Shown here one piece after another: positions 13,557 through 25,700 of a stretch of DNA of 64,000 nt. The first letter of the stretch is position 1; each line of letters begins with the position of its first letter. Source of the DNA: Larus michahellis (lineage: Eukaryota > Chordata > Aves > Charadriiformes > Laridae); the NCBI RefSeq assembly GCF_964199755.1, contig NC_133907.1:2671001-2735000 (forward strand). Direction: 5' to 3'. Under the pieces are notes generated by a model. It worked only from the letters and a program-made list of their open reading frames with translations. It was not told the DNA's origin and did not search any database. A program made the position numbers and the translations under genes.

Positions 13557-13937
13557 TCAGGTGAAAGGAGAGCAGAGCCCAGTGCCTAATTTTAGGGTAC
13601 ACCCATGGTGCCAACTGCAGCACCTGTCAGTGATACTGGAGCAGTGTCCCCTGCAGCAGCCTGGGGCTGGTGGCCCCGCAGCGTGCGCCTCCCCACCTGC
13701 TAATGTAACTTCACGGGACACCGTAGCCATCCTGATGAGAATTTTGAGGCCAAATAAAATGAAATAGAAAGCCAGGCTGAGGAGCCAGAGGTGTCTGCCA
13801 GCTCCAGGGCAGGATGAGCAGCAGGAGCACTCGCTGCAGCTCTTGGGTGCACTGTCCTGTCCTTCCCACTCCATGGCAGGGACATCCAGCGTGTCTTTGG
13901 TGATCTCAGGTTGGAGATCCAGCATAGAAAAGTCCAT
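13557..13937 (-). other. Candidate small membrane-protein ORF (unproven)
   Basis: This is an open frame of 126 codons on the minus strand. Residues about 49-70 form one hydrophobic stretch (LWLLSLAFYFILFGLKILIR), preceded by a Cys-rich segment (CSECSCCSSC) and an acidic N-terminus. After the hydrophobic segment there is a donor-like CAG|GTGGGG (GT near 13697-13696), so a spliced form could end there. The start context is weak (T at -3). I do not recognise the protein. An orphan CpG island lies about 0.9 kb upstream on the same strand. A chance ORF remains the likelier explanation. Confidence 0.13.
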
Positions 13938-14497
13938 GTAGGGTTTCCTACCACCTCCTCTGTTTCACTCTTGTTAACTGTCATCTCAACACAGACTCCA
14001 AGAAACATTTTTCCAGGCTTGTGATCCTTTTGCCTTGTCAGCGGGGCTCTGGTGTTTCTGCAGCCACGCTGAGCACAGTTTCTCCAAAGAAATGTTAGTG
14101 TGTGTGTCATGTGAGCAGGAAATTTTTGGAAATACATCCTCTCCTTCGTTTGAAGGCAAGTGATGTGGGCTCTGCACATAGACACCTTGCTGGGAAGCAA
14201 CTGCTCCACCGGCACGGGTTTCCTGGGAAGCAAAGCAAGCTGAATGCAGTTGTCCGTGCCACATACGAGCCCATACTAACAGGGGAATAAAATCTTCCCA
14301 TGGACTATGCAGGACTTTCCAACTTGGTCCAACAGTGGACCCCCACCCGTGGGTCCCTGCTGACAAACTGAGCCTGCAGGTGAGGCGTGAAACGTCCCCC
14401 TTGGTCGGGGCTTCAGCGGGGTTTGTGGTGACGAGGACGAGCCTAGTTGATGTGTCCCCATTTCTGGCCCTGACTGATCAACGTTGATACCAGACGT

Positions 14498-14580
14498 TCA
14501 TAGAATCAGAGAATGGTCGGGGTTGGAAGGGACCTTTAAATGTCACCTGGTCCAACCCTCCTGCAAGGAGCAGGGGATCT
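14498..14580 (-). mobile_element. CR1 LINE fragment, 3' tail
   Basis: Read on plus, the segment starts with the reverse complement of the CR1 terminal ATTCTATGA repeat and continues with the typical GGTTGGAAGGGACCTTTAAA and the TGGTCCAACCC block. The element is therefore minus-oriented, with its 3' end at 14498. Only about 80 bp is retained; to the right the similarity fades. Severe 5' truncation is normal for CR1. It is noncoding. Confidence 0.9.
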
Positions 14581-14869
14581 AAGCGTTCCATATAAGCCTG
14601 AGGGCACTCCAGGGCCTGATCCTCTTGGGTTTTTCATAAAACCCCACGGGAGCAAACCCACCGGCAGATGCCCAGAGCTCCCAGAGCAAGAACAAGCAGG
14701 CGGGAGCAGCGTCCCTGGTCTCCTTTCGGCAGGACCCAGCTCTGCATCACAGCAAGACGTGCAGAAAGGCAGGCGAAAGCCTAAAGGGGAGCGATGTAAA
14801 CTCAACCAGGCGGGCGCTGCAATGAGATAACGACCTATTTCCCTGGTTAAAGCCCCCCCAGCCCCCCAG

Positions 14870-15130
14870 CCCCGCCGTCCCCCGGGCAGGCAGCCTGCAG
14901 GCTACCGCGGCGCGGCGCCTATAGCGGCCAGTAGCCACCAGAGGCTGCTCGCCCGCTTCGGAACGGGCGCTGCCGGCGCGGGAGCGGGCTGCGGGCCCCG
15001 CCGGGGGCAGGACCCGTGCGGCCGCGGCGGGGGGGGGCGGCATGGGGGCATCATCGCCTGGAAGAGCGGGACGAGGTGGCTTTTCTTGCCTCGCAAGGGT
15101 GGAACGGCCCTGTAGAAGCGGGACAAGGAG
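14870..15130. promoter_or_regulatory. Orphan CpG island
   Basis: About 200 bp (14870-15075) has very high GC and roughly 30 CpGs, including NotI-type GCGGCCGC near 15019 and runs such as CCGCGGCGCGGCGCC. The flanks drop to ordinary composition. No annotated-looking gene starts here. On the minus strand a pyrimidine-rich acceptor-like stretch (ending CTTCTACAG, near 15112) sits at its right edge. An island this dense usually marks a promoter or a Polycomb-regulated element. Direction cannot be decided; a minus-strand transcript would run toward the candidate ORF at 13557-13937. Confidence 0.65.
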
Positions 15131-18100
15131 AAATGAGGCTAAATCAGTTGTTTGCGGGTGCTATAAGAATTTAAATAGCACCAACTAACGAAGGCGTCCT
15201 GCCTTCGCGCGCTGTGGTTGCGTCGTTTCACCCTGGGTTTGCATGGGGTGGCACTGGGTGACACAGGGCGCAGGCGAGAGGGAGCCGCTTTAACCCTGGA
15301 GGACACCCACGGGTCTCCTGCTTGGAAAAGCCTTGGTTTAAGGCACTACCTACCTTAAATTTCTGTTACTAAAAAATATAAAAACAGATCGGCTGCGAGA
15401 AGGGTGGTCACTGCAAGAATACCGGTGGCATGGACAAAATAAATTCAACTTTTACACTGGTTTTCCTCCTGCCATCTGCTCCTGGAGAGTGTAACTCAGC
15501 TTCTCTGAGTCATCTCACTGATGAGCTACCTGCTTGCAAGCCTCCTATCGTAATTAACAAACCGGAGCAAAATGCATATCAAGGCAAAGGATGAACTTCG
15601 GGAAACTGCTAAACATTCAGACCCGCAGCAAAAGGTATCACTTCTCAGACGTAAGAGCTTCCCGCTGACAGCGCAGCAGCACTGCGGGCAGGGAAAGGCT
15701 ATTTCTGGAAGGGATGTTTGGTGTGAGGATATCGGTGCTTTCTAGGCAGGTCTTTCCTGAATCAAAGGATCCACCTGCACGAGATGAGGCCATGGAGACT
15801 CCAAGTAAATGGTGAGAGCAGATAAACACGTGGTGCTTATGCAGCCCCGCTCACCGGCAGATTGCCCGGCTCTTTGCTCTCAAGTGGGTAAATATCATTA
15901 TACCCCCTTGCAGATGCAGAAGCTGCCAGTTTGAGTGACCGGAGTGATTTATTCGAAGTAATGGAGCTCACTCGTGGCCCAAGAAGCTGTACCTGATGCC
16001 TACTGGGGGGACAGCTGTGGTGCTGCGTGGTCCTTCAGGCAGTGGGGACGGACCCAGCCCAGGGCTGGTGCTGCTCCAGTGATACCAGCGCTGGCAAACG
16101 TGTAATACAAAACCAGCAGAACAACTGTGAGTCACTCATAAATCAAGCAGCCAGCCCATTTTTATCCTTTATACCTCTCAAAATGGCAATATGTTGTCCA
16201 GACTGATGCAGAAAGTGGGGACGTTTCCTGCAAAAACCCTTCTTTTTCCTTCTCTTTTGACCAGCGCTGCCAGCTCCGGCCCTGGATACCCACCCACACC
16301 CCAGACCTCCTCCCACTGGTGCTGCTTTGCCCTTTAGCTGTAATTTTTCTCTGGATTGGAAGGAGAAGCAGATGAGTCCTTTCCACCCTGGCTCAGTTTC
16401 CCTTCACCTTCTTGAACCCACACCATCTGGGTTGCAAACACCCCGGGCGAGCAGCTCTTGCCTTCCAAGGTGTTGCAAACGTGCAAGAGAGTACAAAGAC
16501 ATCAGCAAACTGGGTGACAGCTGTTCTCAATGAAGCACAAAAGGATGATGGAAACGTAGCTGTCGATGTCAGGCTTTGGCACAACTTATCTAGTCAGGAA
16601 ACACGTTGTAAGTTTTCGCGATCCCACCTAAATTCACCTGTTCCCGTGGCGGTTGCTCAGATTTTCCCAACAGCCCGATGCGTGACTATTTAATGCCCTA
16701 GGAAATATAGTCTGGCCCTGTGGATGGGTGGTTTGCAGGGTGCACCGGTGCCTGCTCACAAGGACGGGACCGTGCCAAAAGCCCTGTCTCCCAGGAAACC
16801 AGCCTGTTGAAATGAACGTTTCTTAAACTTCACAAAAATGCCGCCTTTTTGGCTCATCCGCCTTCACGTGACCCCTCAGCTGGGTCCAGGCTGGGGAAAG
16901 GAGAATGGGCTGCACGTGCTGGGATTCACTTCTCCTTCACCTCTGCCTTTCCCTCCTTCTGCAAGGAGGACGTTCATGCAATTAAGGGCTTTTTAACAAT
17001 TTCCTCACTACCATGAAGACGTGCAGGCAGCGATCTCAGCCGGATCCCACTTCCCAGAGATGGAGGACCTTCTTCCAGCCCGTGCTCCCATCCGAGCTGG
17101 ACCAGGATGCTGATCCTGCCCAAAATTCATCCTTTTTTTTCCCGGAGAGAGAGGAGCCAGGTCCATTTTCAGCTGGCTCCTGCTCAGCTGAACTGGGGAG
17201 GACCCCGCTGTCCTCTGACACATCTTGGCTGTCTTTTAAGCGGTCATGACCCGTAGTTTGAGAAACTCTGCACTTAACAGTCCTTCCTATCTCTTACTCC
17301 TCCATCTCAGCTCTGTCTCCTACAATATCCATTTTCCCTTGCCCCTCCCTCCTCCCTTGGCCAAAAAGAAATAAAAAATTAAGTGTGAATTTCAGAGCCA
17401 AAGATGCTTTTGTTTTTTTTTTCAGCAGACATGGAGAAGTGAAGGAAAAACCCTTCCCGTAAATTATAGTCCCATGAAAATGGCTCCAATTGCACACAGA
17501 GTTTGGCAAATTACAGAAGATGCAAATGTCAATTGAAGAAACTCTGGCAGTAAATATTTTTCACAACTGCTTCGTTAGCAAAGCTTTTCATTGGAAAGGC
17601 TCCTGCTCTCGAGAGCTGGGAAAGGATGACAGCTCTTAATTTTTTGGTAGGCTTTAAATGGTTTACCCATAACACACAACTATGTCATTTATCCCTCAGT
17701 AATTAATTTGTCAATAATATCTCAGTCTTAAAGACAAGAAAACTTATTTTGAACTTAATTTCTGGCGCAGATCCTTGGAAAAAAAGATACTTCACTGCTC
17801 TCCTCTTCCTGGCACTCCTCGATGTGTTATCTCCCGCGGGGCAGCACCTGAATATCCAACGTACGAACCCTGGAAGTGCCAAAGTTGTTTTTTTTTTCTC
17901 ACTCTGTTTCCATCTCCTCTTCCCCATGATGGAAAACCAGCAGCACAGTGGTCACACCACAATAAAAAGCGGGATGATTTGCCTGAGTCCATTTGAAGTG
18001 GGAAGAGTGAATGCCAAACCAGCTGTGGAGCACCCGGTGCCACTAACCCACCACCGGTTTCTCACCAGTCTCCTGTTATCTAATGATTTCCTTTAGAAAA

Positions 18101-18660
18101 AACAGAGAAAGCCTAATTCTTCAGTTTGCAGTGGTGCCTGATCAACTCTTACGCAAGCAAAAGTAGCTCTCGGCCAAGTTAGGCTGCAAAACCCCCTAGA
18201 AGATGTTTCCCATAGCCTCCAAACCCAGAAGGTGAATAAAAGGACTGAAACAAGCACTGCACTTACACGGACAAATTGCTAAGCTGGTGCTACCGATGTT
18301 ATATTGTCCTTCTGGGGCCAAAACCTTTGGAAATGTAAGACTTGGCCTCGCGCCTCATTGCTGGTCGGCCGTTTGCCTGGTGTGACGCTCGCAGAGCAGT
18401 TGTGCAACACCACAGCTTGAGCTGTGCGAGCCCGTGATTTATGACCCTTCCTCACGAGCACAAATAAAAGACAACATCGCCCCATGGATTTGCAGGGATG
18501 GCTGCGAAATTTCCTTCTCTGAGCGCGAAAGCTCCTTTGGGGGAACGTGGTTTGTTTGGACCAACTTCTCCCCGACCTGCACCAGGGGCTGCATCCAAAT
18601 CACCACTTCCCAGCCGTGGTCTTTGCAGCGTTCCCTCGCCCGGTTTGCTCTCTTGCCTTG
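15131..18660. other. Intergenic, no gene seen
   Basis: The composition is mixed, with AT-richer stretches around 15330-15460 and 17480-17780. No recognisable coding exon, RNA gene or interspersed repeat is seen. The short ORFs lack splice context or domain similarity. Confidence 0.5.
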
Positions 18661-18920
18661 GGGTGGGAGGACATCAAGCAAGGGTGGAAGGATATCAAGG
18701 AAGGGTGTCAAGGAAGGGTGGGAGGACGTCAAGCAAGGGTGGGAGGACATCAAGCAAGGGTTCAGGCAAGGGTGGGAGGAAGTCAAGGAAGGGTGGGAGG
18801 ACATTGAGTGAGGGTGGAAGGAAGTTGAGCGAGGGTGGGAGGACGTTGAGTGAGGGTGGGAGGACGTTGAGTGAGGGTGGGAGGATGTCGAGCAAGGGTG
18901 GGAGGATGTCGAGCAAGGGT
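18661..18920. repeat. 21-bp minisatellite, about 12 units
   Basis: The array is built of units close to GGGTGGGAGGACGTCAAGCA(A), 21 bp each, with A/G and C/T variants. The right half has shifted to GTTGAGTGA and GTCGAGCAA variants, so two or three subfamilies are present. Some units are shortened (near 18705 and 18760). Because 21 is a multiple of three, frames stay open through the array on both strands, giving ORFs of 125 and 202 codons on plus and 121 on minus. In one plus frame the product is a heptad series GWEDIKQ/GWEEVKE. I regard the ORFs as consequences of the array. Confidence 0.92.
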
Positions 18921-21900
18921 GCTCAGCACAGGAGAGTGGCCGGGGGAAGATGGCTCCTGCAAACCCTCCCTCTGTCCTACACCTTCCTGCCCTGCCTAGA
19001 GGGGTCCAAGCACCCCCACATGCTGTTGTGTCCCCCTCGGGAGCCTGATCCTTGTGCAGCTCCTTTTGGGGAGTATTTTGGCAAGTTCCTCTACATCGCC
19101 CAGTGAAAGCAACACCCGCTCCATGCTCTTTGCAGAAATGAACGTGGAAATAAAACCTGAAGGTGAAGGGCTTCGTCGCCTGCCTTGGCTGCTCCCAGGC
19201 CCGTGATTTATGCTTTGATTTGCGAATGCCTCTCCCTGCCAGGTGATCACATGGGCTCTCGCCTGCACATTATTTTTGCATTTGCTTTTGCTTCCCTTCC
19301 CTCCCCACTCCCCCCCCCCACACACCTCCAGCTCGAAATGGTTTTCATTTTTATTAAAGCAATTTATTCTTGCATTTGCCAAAGGCTTATCAGGTTGGGC
19401 ATACGTTCAGACAAGTCGTGCCTGGTGATTTTGGAGCGGGGGGGGCGGTATGTTTGAAGGGAAGAAAATGAATGAAAGCAACTCCACAAGGGCGGCCGAG
19501 CGGGGCTGGAGCGAGCGTGGCCGGGCTCCAGTGCTGAGATTTCGGCTCCAGGCGAGGGTGGAGGTCAGGAGTGAGACAGCCTGAGCGGAGCTGGGGAGGA
19601 CCAGAAAAGGGGCAAAGGGGATGGGGAGCGAGATTTACACCCCCTCGAGCTGTTTGCAATACGGCCGCTGCCAATCCGGAGCTGTTGGTATTTCAAATGG
19701 CACGTAGAGAGGCGTCTCTCCTCCCTTGAAGGTACGTTAATGAGTACCCTGTTAAGAAACTCCTTGGAAACTTCAAGGGAAGACAAACCCTCTTGGCTGA
19801 TGAATGAATTTTCTCCCTTTGCTTGACCCGTCAGCCTGTGCTGCCAGCAACGTTCCCATTAACTCCGGCAGAGTTTGCCAACATTTGCTGAGATCCAAGA
19901 CCCATAGAAATCCACTGGAGCCTTTCCATGGATCTCAAGGAGCTTTGGGTCAAGTCTTCTGCCTGCGGGACGGGGCTCGGGGTATGCGTGTTGGCTGCCT
20001 GCTCGGAGCCTGCCGGTGAGTGATGAGCTGTTGAACAATGTCTTCATCTCTGGGCAGGGCCGGGAGGAGGGACGGGGATGCTAACTGGAACCAGCCTGGA
20101 GTGAAGTCATTTGTTTCGCCGGGCTGTTTCCCTTCTCCGGAAGGCTCGCAGGGAGGGAAGCGGTTCTCGCGGGCGGCGATGTCTGCAAAAACCTAGGGCT
20201 CTTGTTTGGTTGCATTAAAGCTTCACAGCCCTGGACGAGGTGCTCAGTCCCCGGTGATGTTGCCCACCTCCAAAGATCAACCCACCACATCAGCCCCACC
20301 ACAGTAGACCTCCCACAGCTGCTCTCCTGCGAACACCGTGGCTCTGCTGGGAAGGGGCCGTGGCAAATGCACGGGGCGAAGCGTGGCATCCATGGAGGCT
20401 GCCCCGTCCCTGGCCGAAGAGAGTGAAATATCTCCAAACCAACAGTTTTCCAGCGCTACTTGCGAGGCAGCTAACACAGGTTTTATCAGCGTATGAGAGC
20501 TTGCAAAGATAACACTTCAAAGAAAACACGTTCTAAATACACCTTTAAAAGCCTTAAAATGTAATTCCATAAATGTTTGTGTTACTCGGGCAAGAGATAA
20601 AGCCAAGTGGTATTACTGAATTGTAGTGGGGCCGAATACCTGCAAACTTCCCTCATGGCCCTATCAGATGAATGGTTCACTTATTAATCTATATCTGGAT
20701 ACAGGAGAGCCCTTTCCTTTCTTAATAATCTTTCCCCTCCATCTCCGTGTGCCGGCTGTTGTCCTGCTCTGGCACGACACGTGCGCGGGTGCAAATCCCA
20801 GCAGGAGCGCGGTGGCTGCGGGGGCTCCGGATCGGGGCAGAGACCCTGTCCCCGCAGCTTCGCCCCGTTCCTGAAGATTAAGAGAAAAACAACGTTGCAG
20901 AGAAATAATTAAAGCCGGTTCTCGCTTAATTGGTGGTGCTGGTCCCACTGGTTTGGAAGTGGTTGATCCCTTTTTTCCCTCTGCCGTTGGTGGATCGGGA
21001 CCAGGATGTGCCAAAGGATGGGCTGCAGTGGCCACACTTCAACATCACAAAAATGCTGGGAGAGATTTGCGGCATCCGAGGATTGCAGAGCTGTGGGGTA
21101 CAAATACGCCGTTTCAGTTGTGTCTTTTGTGAGTGTTAAAGAAATAAAGAAAATCAAACGGGCAGGGATGAAGCAGTCTGTGCAAAATCCTGAATTTAAA
21201 TCCTTCACAGCCCTTCACGGCTCACATTAACACGTGTCCAGAGGGACTTGGCCCTGCCTGGGGCAGGAGTGAAGGAAATCCCTGAAATCTCTGCTTTTCT
21301 AGGGGAGAGCTCTGCGCTGCTGTCGCTCCGGGCAGCCGGTGACCTCACGGCGGGTACGTGTTTACGCAGAGTTGTGAGTCTGGGGGGAGACCGATGCAGT
21401 TTTCTAATTAATTTCCCTGAGGTTTGTTTAGTCCCTACGATGCTTATCGGGGCAGACGGCACGCTGTTTAACGGGCCAAAGTGGTACGTCATAACAAAGC
21501 ATCATGCTGACACCTTTGGAAATGTTAAACCTTGTGAGCACCAACCCCAAAAAGCTATTTTAGGAAGCGAGTCTGCCCATGCTGGCACACGTCTCCCTAC
21601 GGCCGTCTGGGCTGGGAGCGGGATTTGGCCACCAGTGGAAGATTTCGTGCCTACTCACCAAGTCCATCCTTTATGGGGGATCTGCCCGGGGGTCCCAGCA
21701 CCCATCACCGGTGAGAGGTGACACATGCGAGCCAGGCAAAGGGACTGTTCTCCGAGGGGCTGCACAGCCCCTGGGGTTTTTTCCTTCATGGAGAGCAGAG
21801 ATGAAGCCAGAAGTTTGGCGGCAGAGCTCGCAGCCCCCACCCGCGGCCTGGTCCCGCCTGGCAGCACGAGTGGTCCGGGAGTGGAAATCGATGGCGGTGC

Positions 21901-22624
21901 AAAGGCAGCACAAATTGATCCAAACTCTTGTCTGATGGACAAAAAAAATCCTGGCATATTGTTCTTGGTCTTAAATAATTAACATTGTTCTTAAGGTGCT
22001 TTCTTCTTTAACCCCCCGCATGCACCTTCCTCTGTGTTTGCCCTGTGCAGACCACTTTTCAATCTCTAGCACTTTCTTTCTCCAAAACCAAAACCCTCTG
22101 GGTTTCTTTGGATGCCAGAAAACAAGACTTTGAATTTTTTGGTTTAGATTCAGAAACGTTTCCCTCTCTCTAAGCCAAAGAAAAAGCATTTGTAATTATT
22201 TTGTACCGCATGGTGCAGAAAGACGCTTAGAGAAAGGGGGGCGAAGGGTGGTCCAGCGTGAGCCACATCGATGGGACCTTGTCCTGTGGGAGCCACCACT
22301 GATGCACAACACCCCAGCAAAGACCACGGGGGACCAGTTCTCGCCCATAAAACCCAGGGGGAACGTCGCTGGTGATCCGGTTTGCAGGGAAGGTGACTCC
22401 GCAAGCCCCGCGTTGGGGAAGGCAGCCGGGAGCCGCCCGCCCGGTGGGCTGGGAGATGGAAATCAGGAGTCAACAAAGATGAAGAAAGGCAGAGGGAGAA
22501 ATCCTGTGTTTTCTCTCTCTGAAGGAGATGTTTTCTCTCCTTTATCTAGCGCGCAAGCTATCCAGGCTGTGTGTATGTTTAGCTGTCAGTGCCTGGGACG
22601 CTGAACACATTCCCTTCTGCTCAG
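18921..22624. other. Intergenic, no gene seen
   Basis: The sequence appears unique and of mixed composition, with a C-rich run near 19311-19320. Around 20520-20600 and 20880-21190 it is AT-richer. No CR1 tail, RNA gene or recognisable exon is visible. Confidence 0.5.
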
Positions 22625-22701
22625 CATCCCAGGGCAAACCCAGCAAAGGCAACGGCTGGAGCAGCACCATCAGCAGCCCGAGAGCTGGAGGGAGCTGTTT
22701 G
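22625..22701 (+). other. Candidate 77-nt exon of an unknown transcript
   Basis: The segment has an excellent acceptor (CATTCCCTTCTGCTCAG, AG at 22623-22624) and an excellent donor (GTTTG|GTAAGT, GT at 22702-22703). All three frames are open, so coding potential is not informative. No partner exon was identified. It could belong to a long noncoding RNA or be a decoy pair of splice sites, which occur by chance in tens of kb of sequence. Confidence 0.15.
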
Positions 22702-25700
22702 GTAAGTCCCCATCCTTCCCCAAAAGTCCCTTTTGAAGCCCAATTCTGCACTTGCCCAGGGGTCCCTCTGGCTCCTGGTGCTCAGGGTGAGTCCCCAGCG
22801 TGTGGGGATGACAGATCAGTGCTCCGGCTTGGTAAACCCAAGTCACTAATGGTAAATAAAGGCTTAATCATTTGTGTAATCTTTCCTAATTACCAAAGAA
22901 AAGCAACTACCCTGAGCCCACCCAGAGGCTCCAGTGTCAAACACTTCTACCCATGGTGATTGATTCCCCAAAATTGAAACTGATAGGAGCGTGTTGAATG
23001 AATACTGATGGGCAGGAGAAGGCACCCTGGAGGGTACACGTCAACCTGGGGCTTTATCTTCAGCCCAGAGCTCCTCAGCCCATGGCTGTGAGTGGTTTCT
23101 ACCAGGGCAGTCAATCGTGCTTGCTGGGACGCTCCACTCATGAGAAGAAAACACATTAAAATACCACCCCTATCGTTTTTGCGCGTAAAACAAGGCTATG
23201 GATGACCTGCTTTTGGGTGCAGCTTTGGGGGAAGGGGGTAGGTGCATCCCTAAGGCACGCTGGCCTTTTCCTCAAGTGCCCATGGCATGGTCTGGCTGGC
23301 TGTGGGTCCCACTACAGCAGGGACATGGGGTTGTGTGAGCACATCAGTGGCCGCTCTTACAATGCAATATCAAGAATGCAAACGACTACCACAAAGGGTT
23401 AACTAATTAAGAATTAATGATCCCTCTTGGCTGGCTTGTGGGGCAGAGAGATACCTAAGATGGACTCAAGGTATCTGGAAGGGTTGGACGTGGCTCCACT
23501 TCTGGAAAACTCCTCCTAACACCACTCCAGCCCCGCTGCCCAACAGCCAAACCCCCAGCAAACATCTCCTGCCCCCACCAGCTGGCAGAGCTCCGCTCCT
23601 CTCGCGGCGCCGCAGCTCTTGGGCAGAGCCCAGGCGGAGGTCCCCGGGCTCCTACCCCTTCTCCTGCCACTGTATTTGAACTGGGGTGTCTGTGCTGGGA
23701 CAGATGGAAACCATTAGGCCGGAGACTTTCCCGACATGGCTTTCCTGAAACCCACGCTGCCGAGGAAAATGTGCTCCCTGCTGTTTGCAGAGGGAAACGG
23801 GCTGTTCCCGGAGGCAGAGCCGAAGGGGAGAGCCAGCAGGGCAGCTCACAGACTCTCTGGAGCCATATTTAGACTTTTTGTGCTTCAAATGTAACATGGT
23901 TTTACAGGACTCGCTGCACCTCATCCCAAATGCAATGGGAAGAAAATGTTCTCCAAAATGCCAGTCCTAGGAGTTCCTCCTCTTCCTTCTGGCCAGGATA
24001 CACAGATTTATTGCAAAGAAGCTACTTTTTCTTTCATTTTACCTGGCTGTTATGCTTTCCTTCCTCCTAGAGTCAAGACCTTCCCTTGGTGCTGCCCAGG
24101 TTTTCAGGTCTCGATGTCCATTCAGTCCTCAGTGGAAACGAGGGAGATATTTCTTTAGTTGTGTGACATCTTTGCAGCAGGAACTGCCTCATGCTTTACA
24201 ACCCTCACTTGCAGTCTGCTGTGCATGCACGCTATGATAATTTTTTGGCCTACGGTGGTATTAAATCATCAAATAAAAACTAATGAAGGAGAGAGCCAGA
24301 AGATGTGATGATGATGAGGGGGAGGAATTTATAGTAACAGAGGGGGCCAGCCATCATCCAGGCAGGGCTGCTGAATGTGTGTGTGTTAATTAACATTTTG
24401 ATTCATTAAGCATGGCTCATCGTACGGCTTCGCTGATGAGAAGGTGATTTTGGAGCTGGTGCCAAGCAAAAGGAAGTTTCTCCGTGTCTTATCCTGCCCT
24501 TGTTTTGCTGATGCAGGACAGAATCGGCTCTTAATCTTTAATACAAATTAAAAGAGAGCCCTAAAGAAGCAAGTTTGAGGGCCCTGGCAGCCCATCAACT
24601 GCCCGGACCGAATGCCCGAACAAGGGTCCCTGCCCACGTCAAGTCTTCTGGGGCTTGCAGTGGTTAAGAGAGCTTGCCGAAATCCGGAATCCGGATCCCT
24701 CGGCCTTCATTTATATACACAGAAACCCCTGTACATCTTCTCCTGGACGGCATTACACGGCATAAAGAGGTTACTGCTACAGAGATAGGGAATGGCCACA
24801 TTACTTATGTGCAGCCAAGTGCTGAATCATCTGGGTCACCTTATGAGATGTCATCTATACTTGTCATATCTATTTTACAGAAGGAATATTTCCAGGATGT
24901 TTTAGAGAGCATTAATATCATTTATATGTATTGCTTCTTTTATCCCTTTGCATAAAAAGCCAGGTGTATTTTTTTGCCGTGAATGCGGCCACCTGGGACT
25001 TGTAAGGAGAGAAGAGTTATAGCTCAAACATTTCAGAAATCTCTAAAACGCACCTGCAATAGTTTCCTCATCCATCACCGCGCTGTTATTTTAAGCTTCA
25101 ACATCCTGGGACTTCCCAAGTCTCCATAGGGAGCCTCGTTCGTCATCTCTCCATGCCCTCCTAGAAATTAATAACTACAATTAAGAGGGTGGATCAGCTT
25201 CTCCATGGCTGGAAGGCAGCCCAGCACCAGTCCAAGCCACAAAGCCTTCCTGTTGTTCGCCAGCAGAAGACCTTGGCCCTAAGGTCTAGACTAGGAAATA
25301 GTCATCCAAGAACCAGAGGGACACGAATGATTCTTCCTGAGGCACTTCAATATCTTCTCCTCTGGCCCTTAGAGCAGGAATCACAGGGATTCATAAACAC
25401 GGAAAATAACCAGATTAATTCTATCTGAACATCAAGAAACGAGAAGGTCAAGATCAGCAAATGGTACTTATTGTGTCCAGTCTGCGCCTAGTGCCCAGCT
25501 TTTTTATCGATGTTGTTTTTTCTTCAGAAAAAAGCCCGGACAAGTTGCTCTGCTGGCTCACTGTACTTTCAAGAAGTGCATTTGGTCTCACGAGAATGCA
25601 TCAAAATTTTGATGCTTAGCAGAAAATAAAAATATTTGCACTCAGTTCATTTCTAGAGCTGCACATAAAATGCTCCCCCTCAGGGCATATCCAAGGAAAA

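Noticed and set aside
18498..19106. 202-codon plus ORF with Ser/Lys/Gly repeats
   Set aside because: It is produced by the 21-bp array, which keeps all frames open; the unique flanks are unrecognisable.
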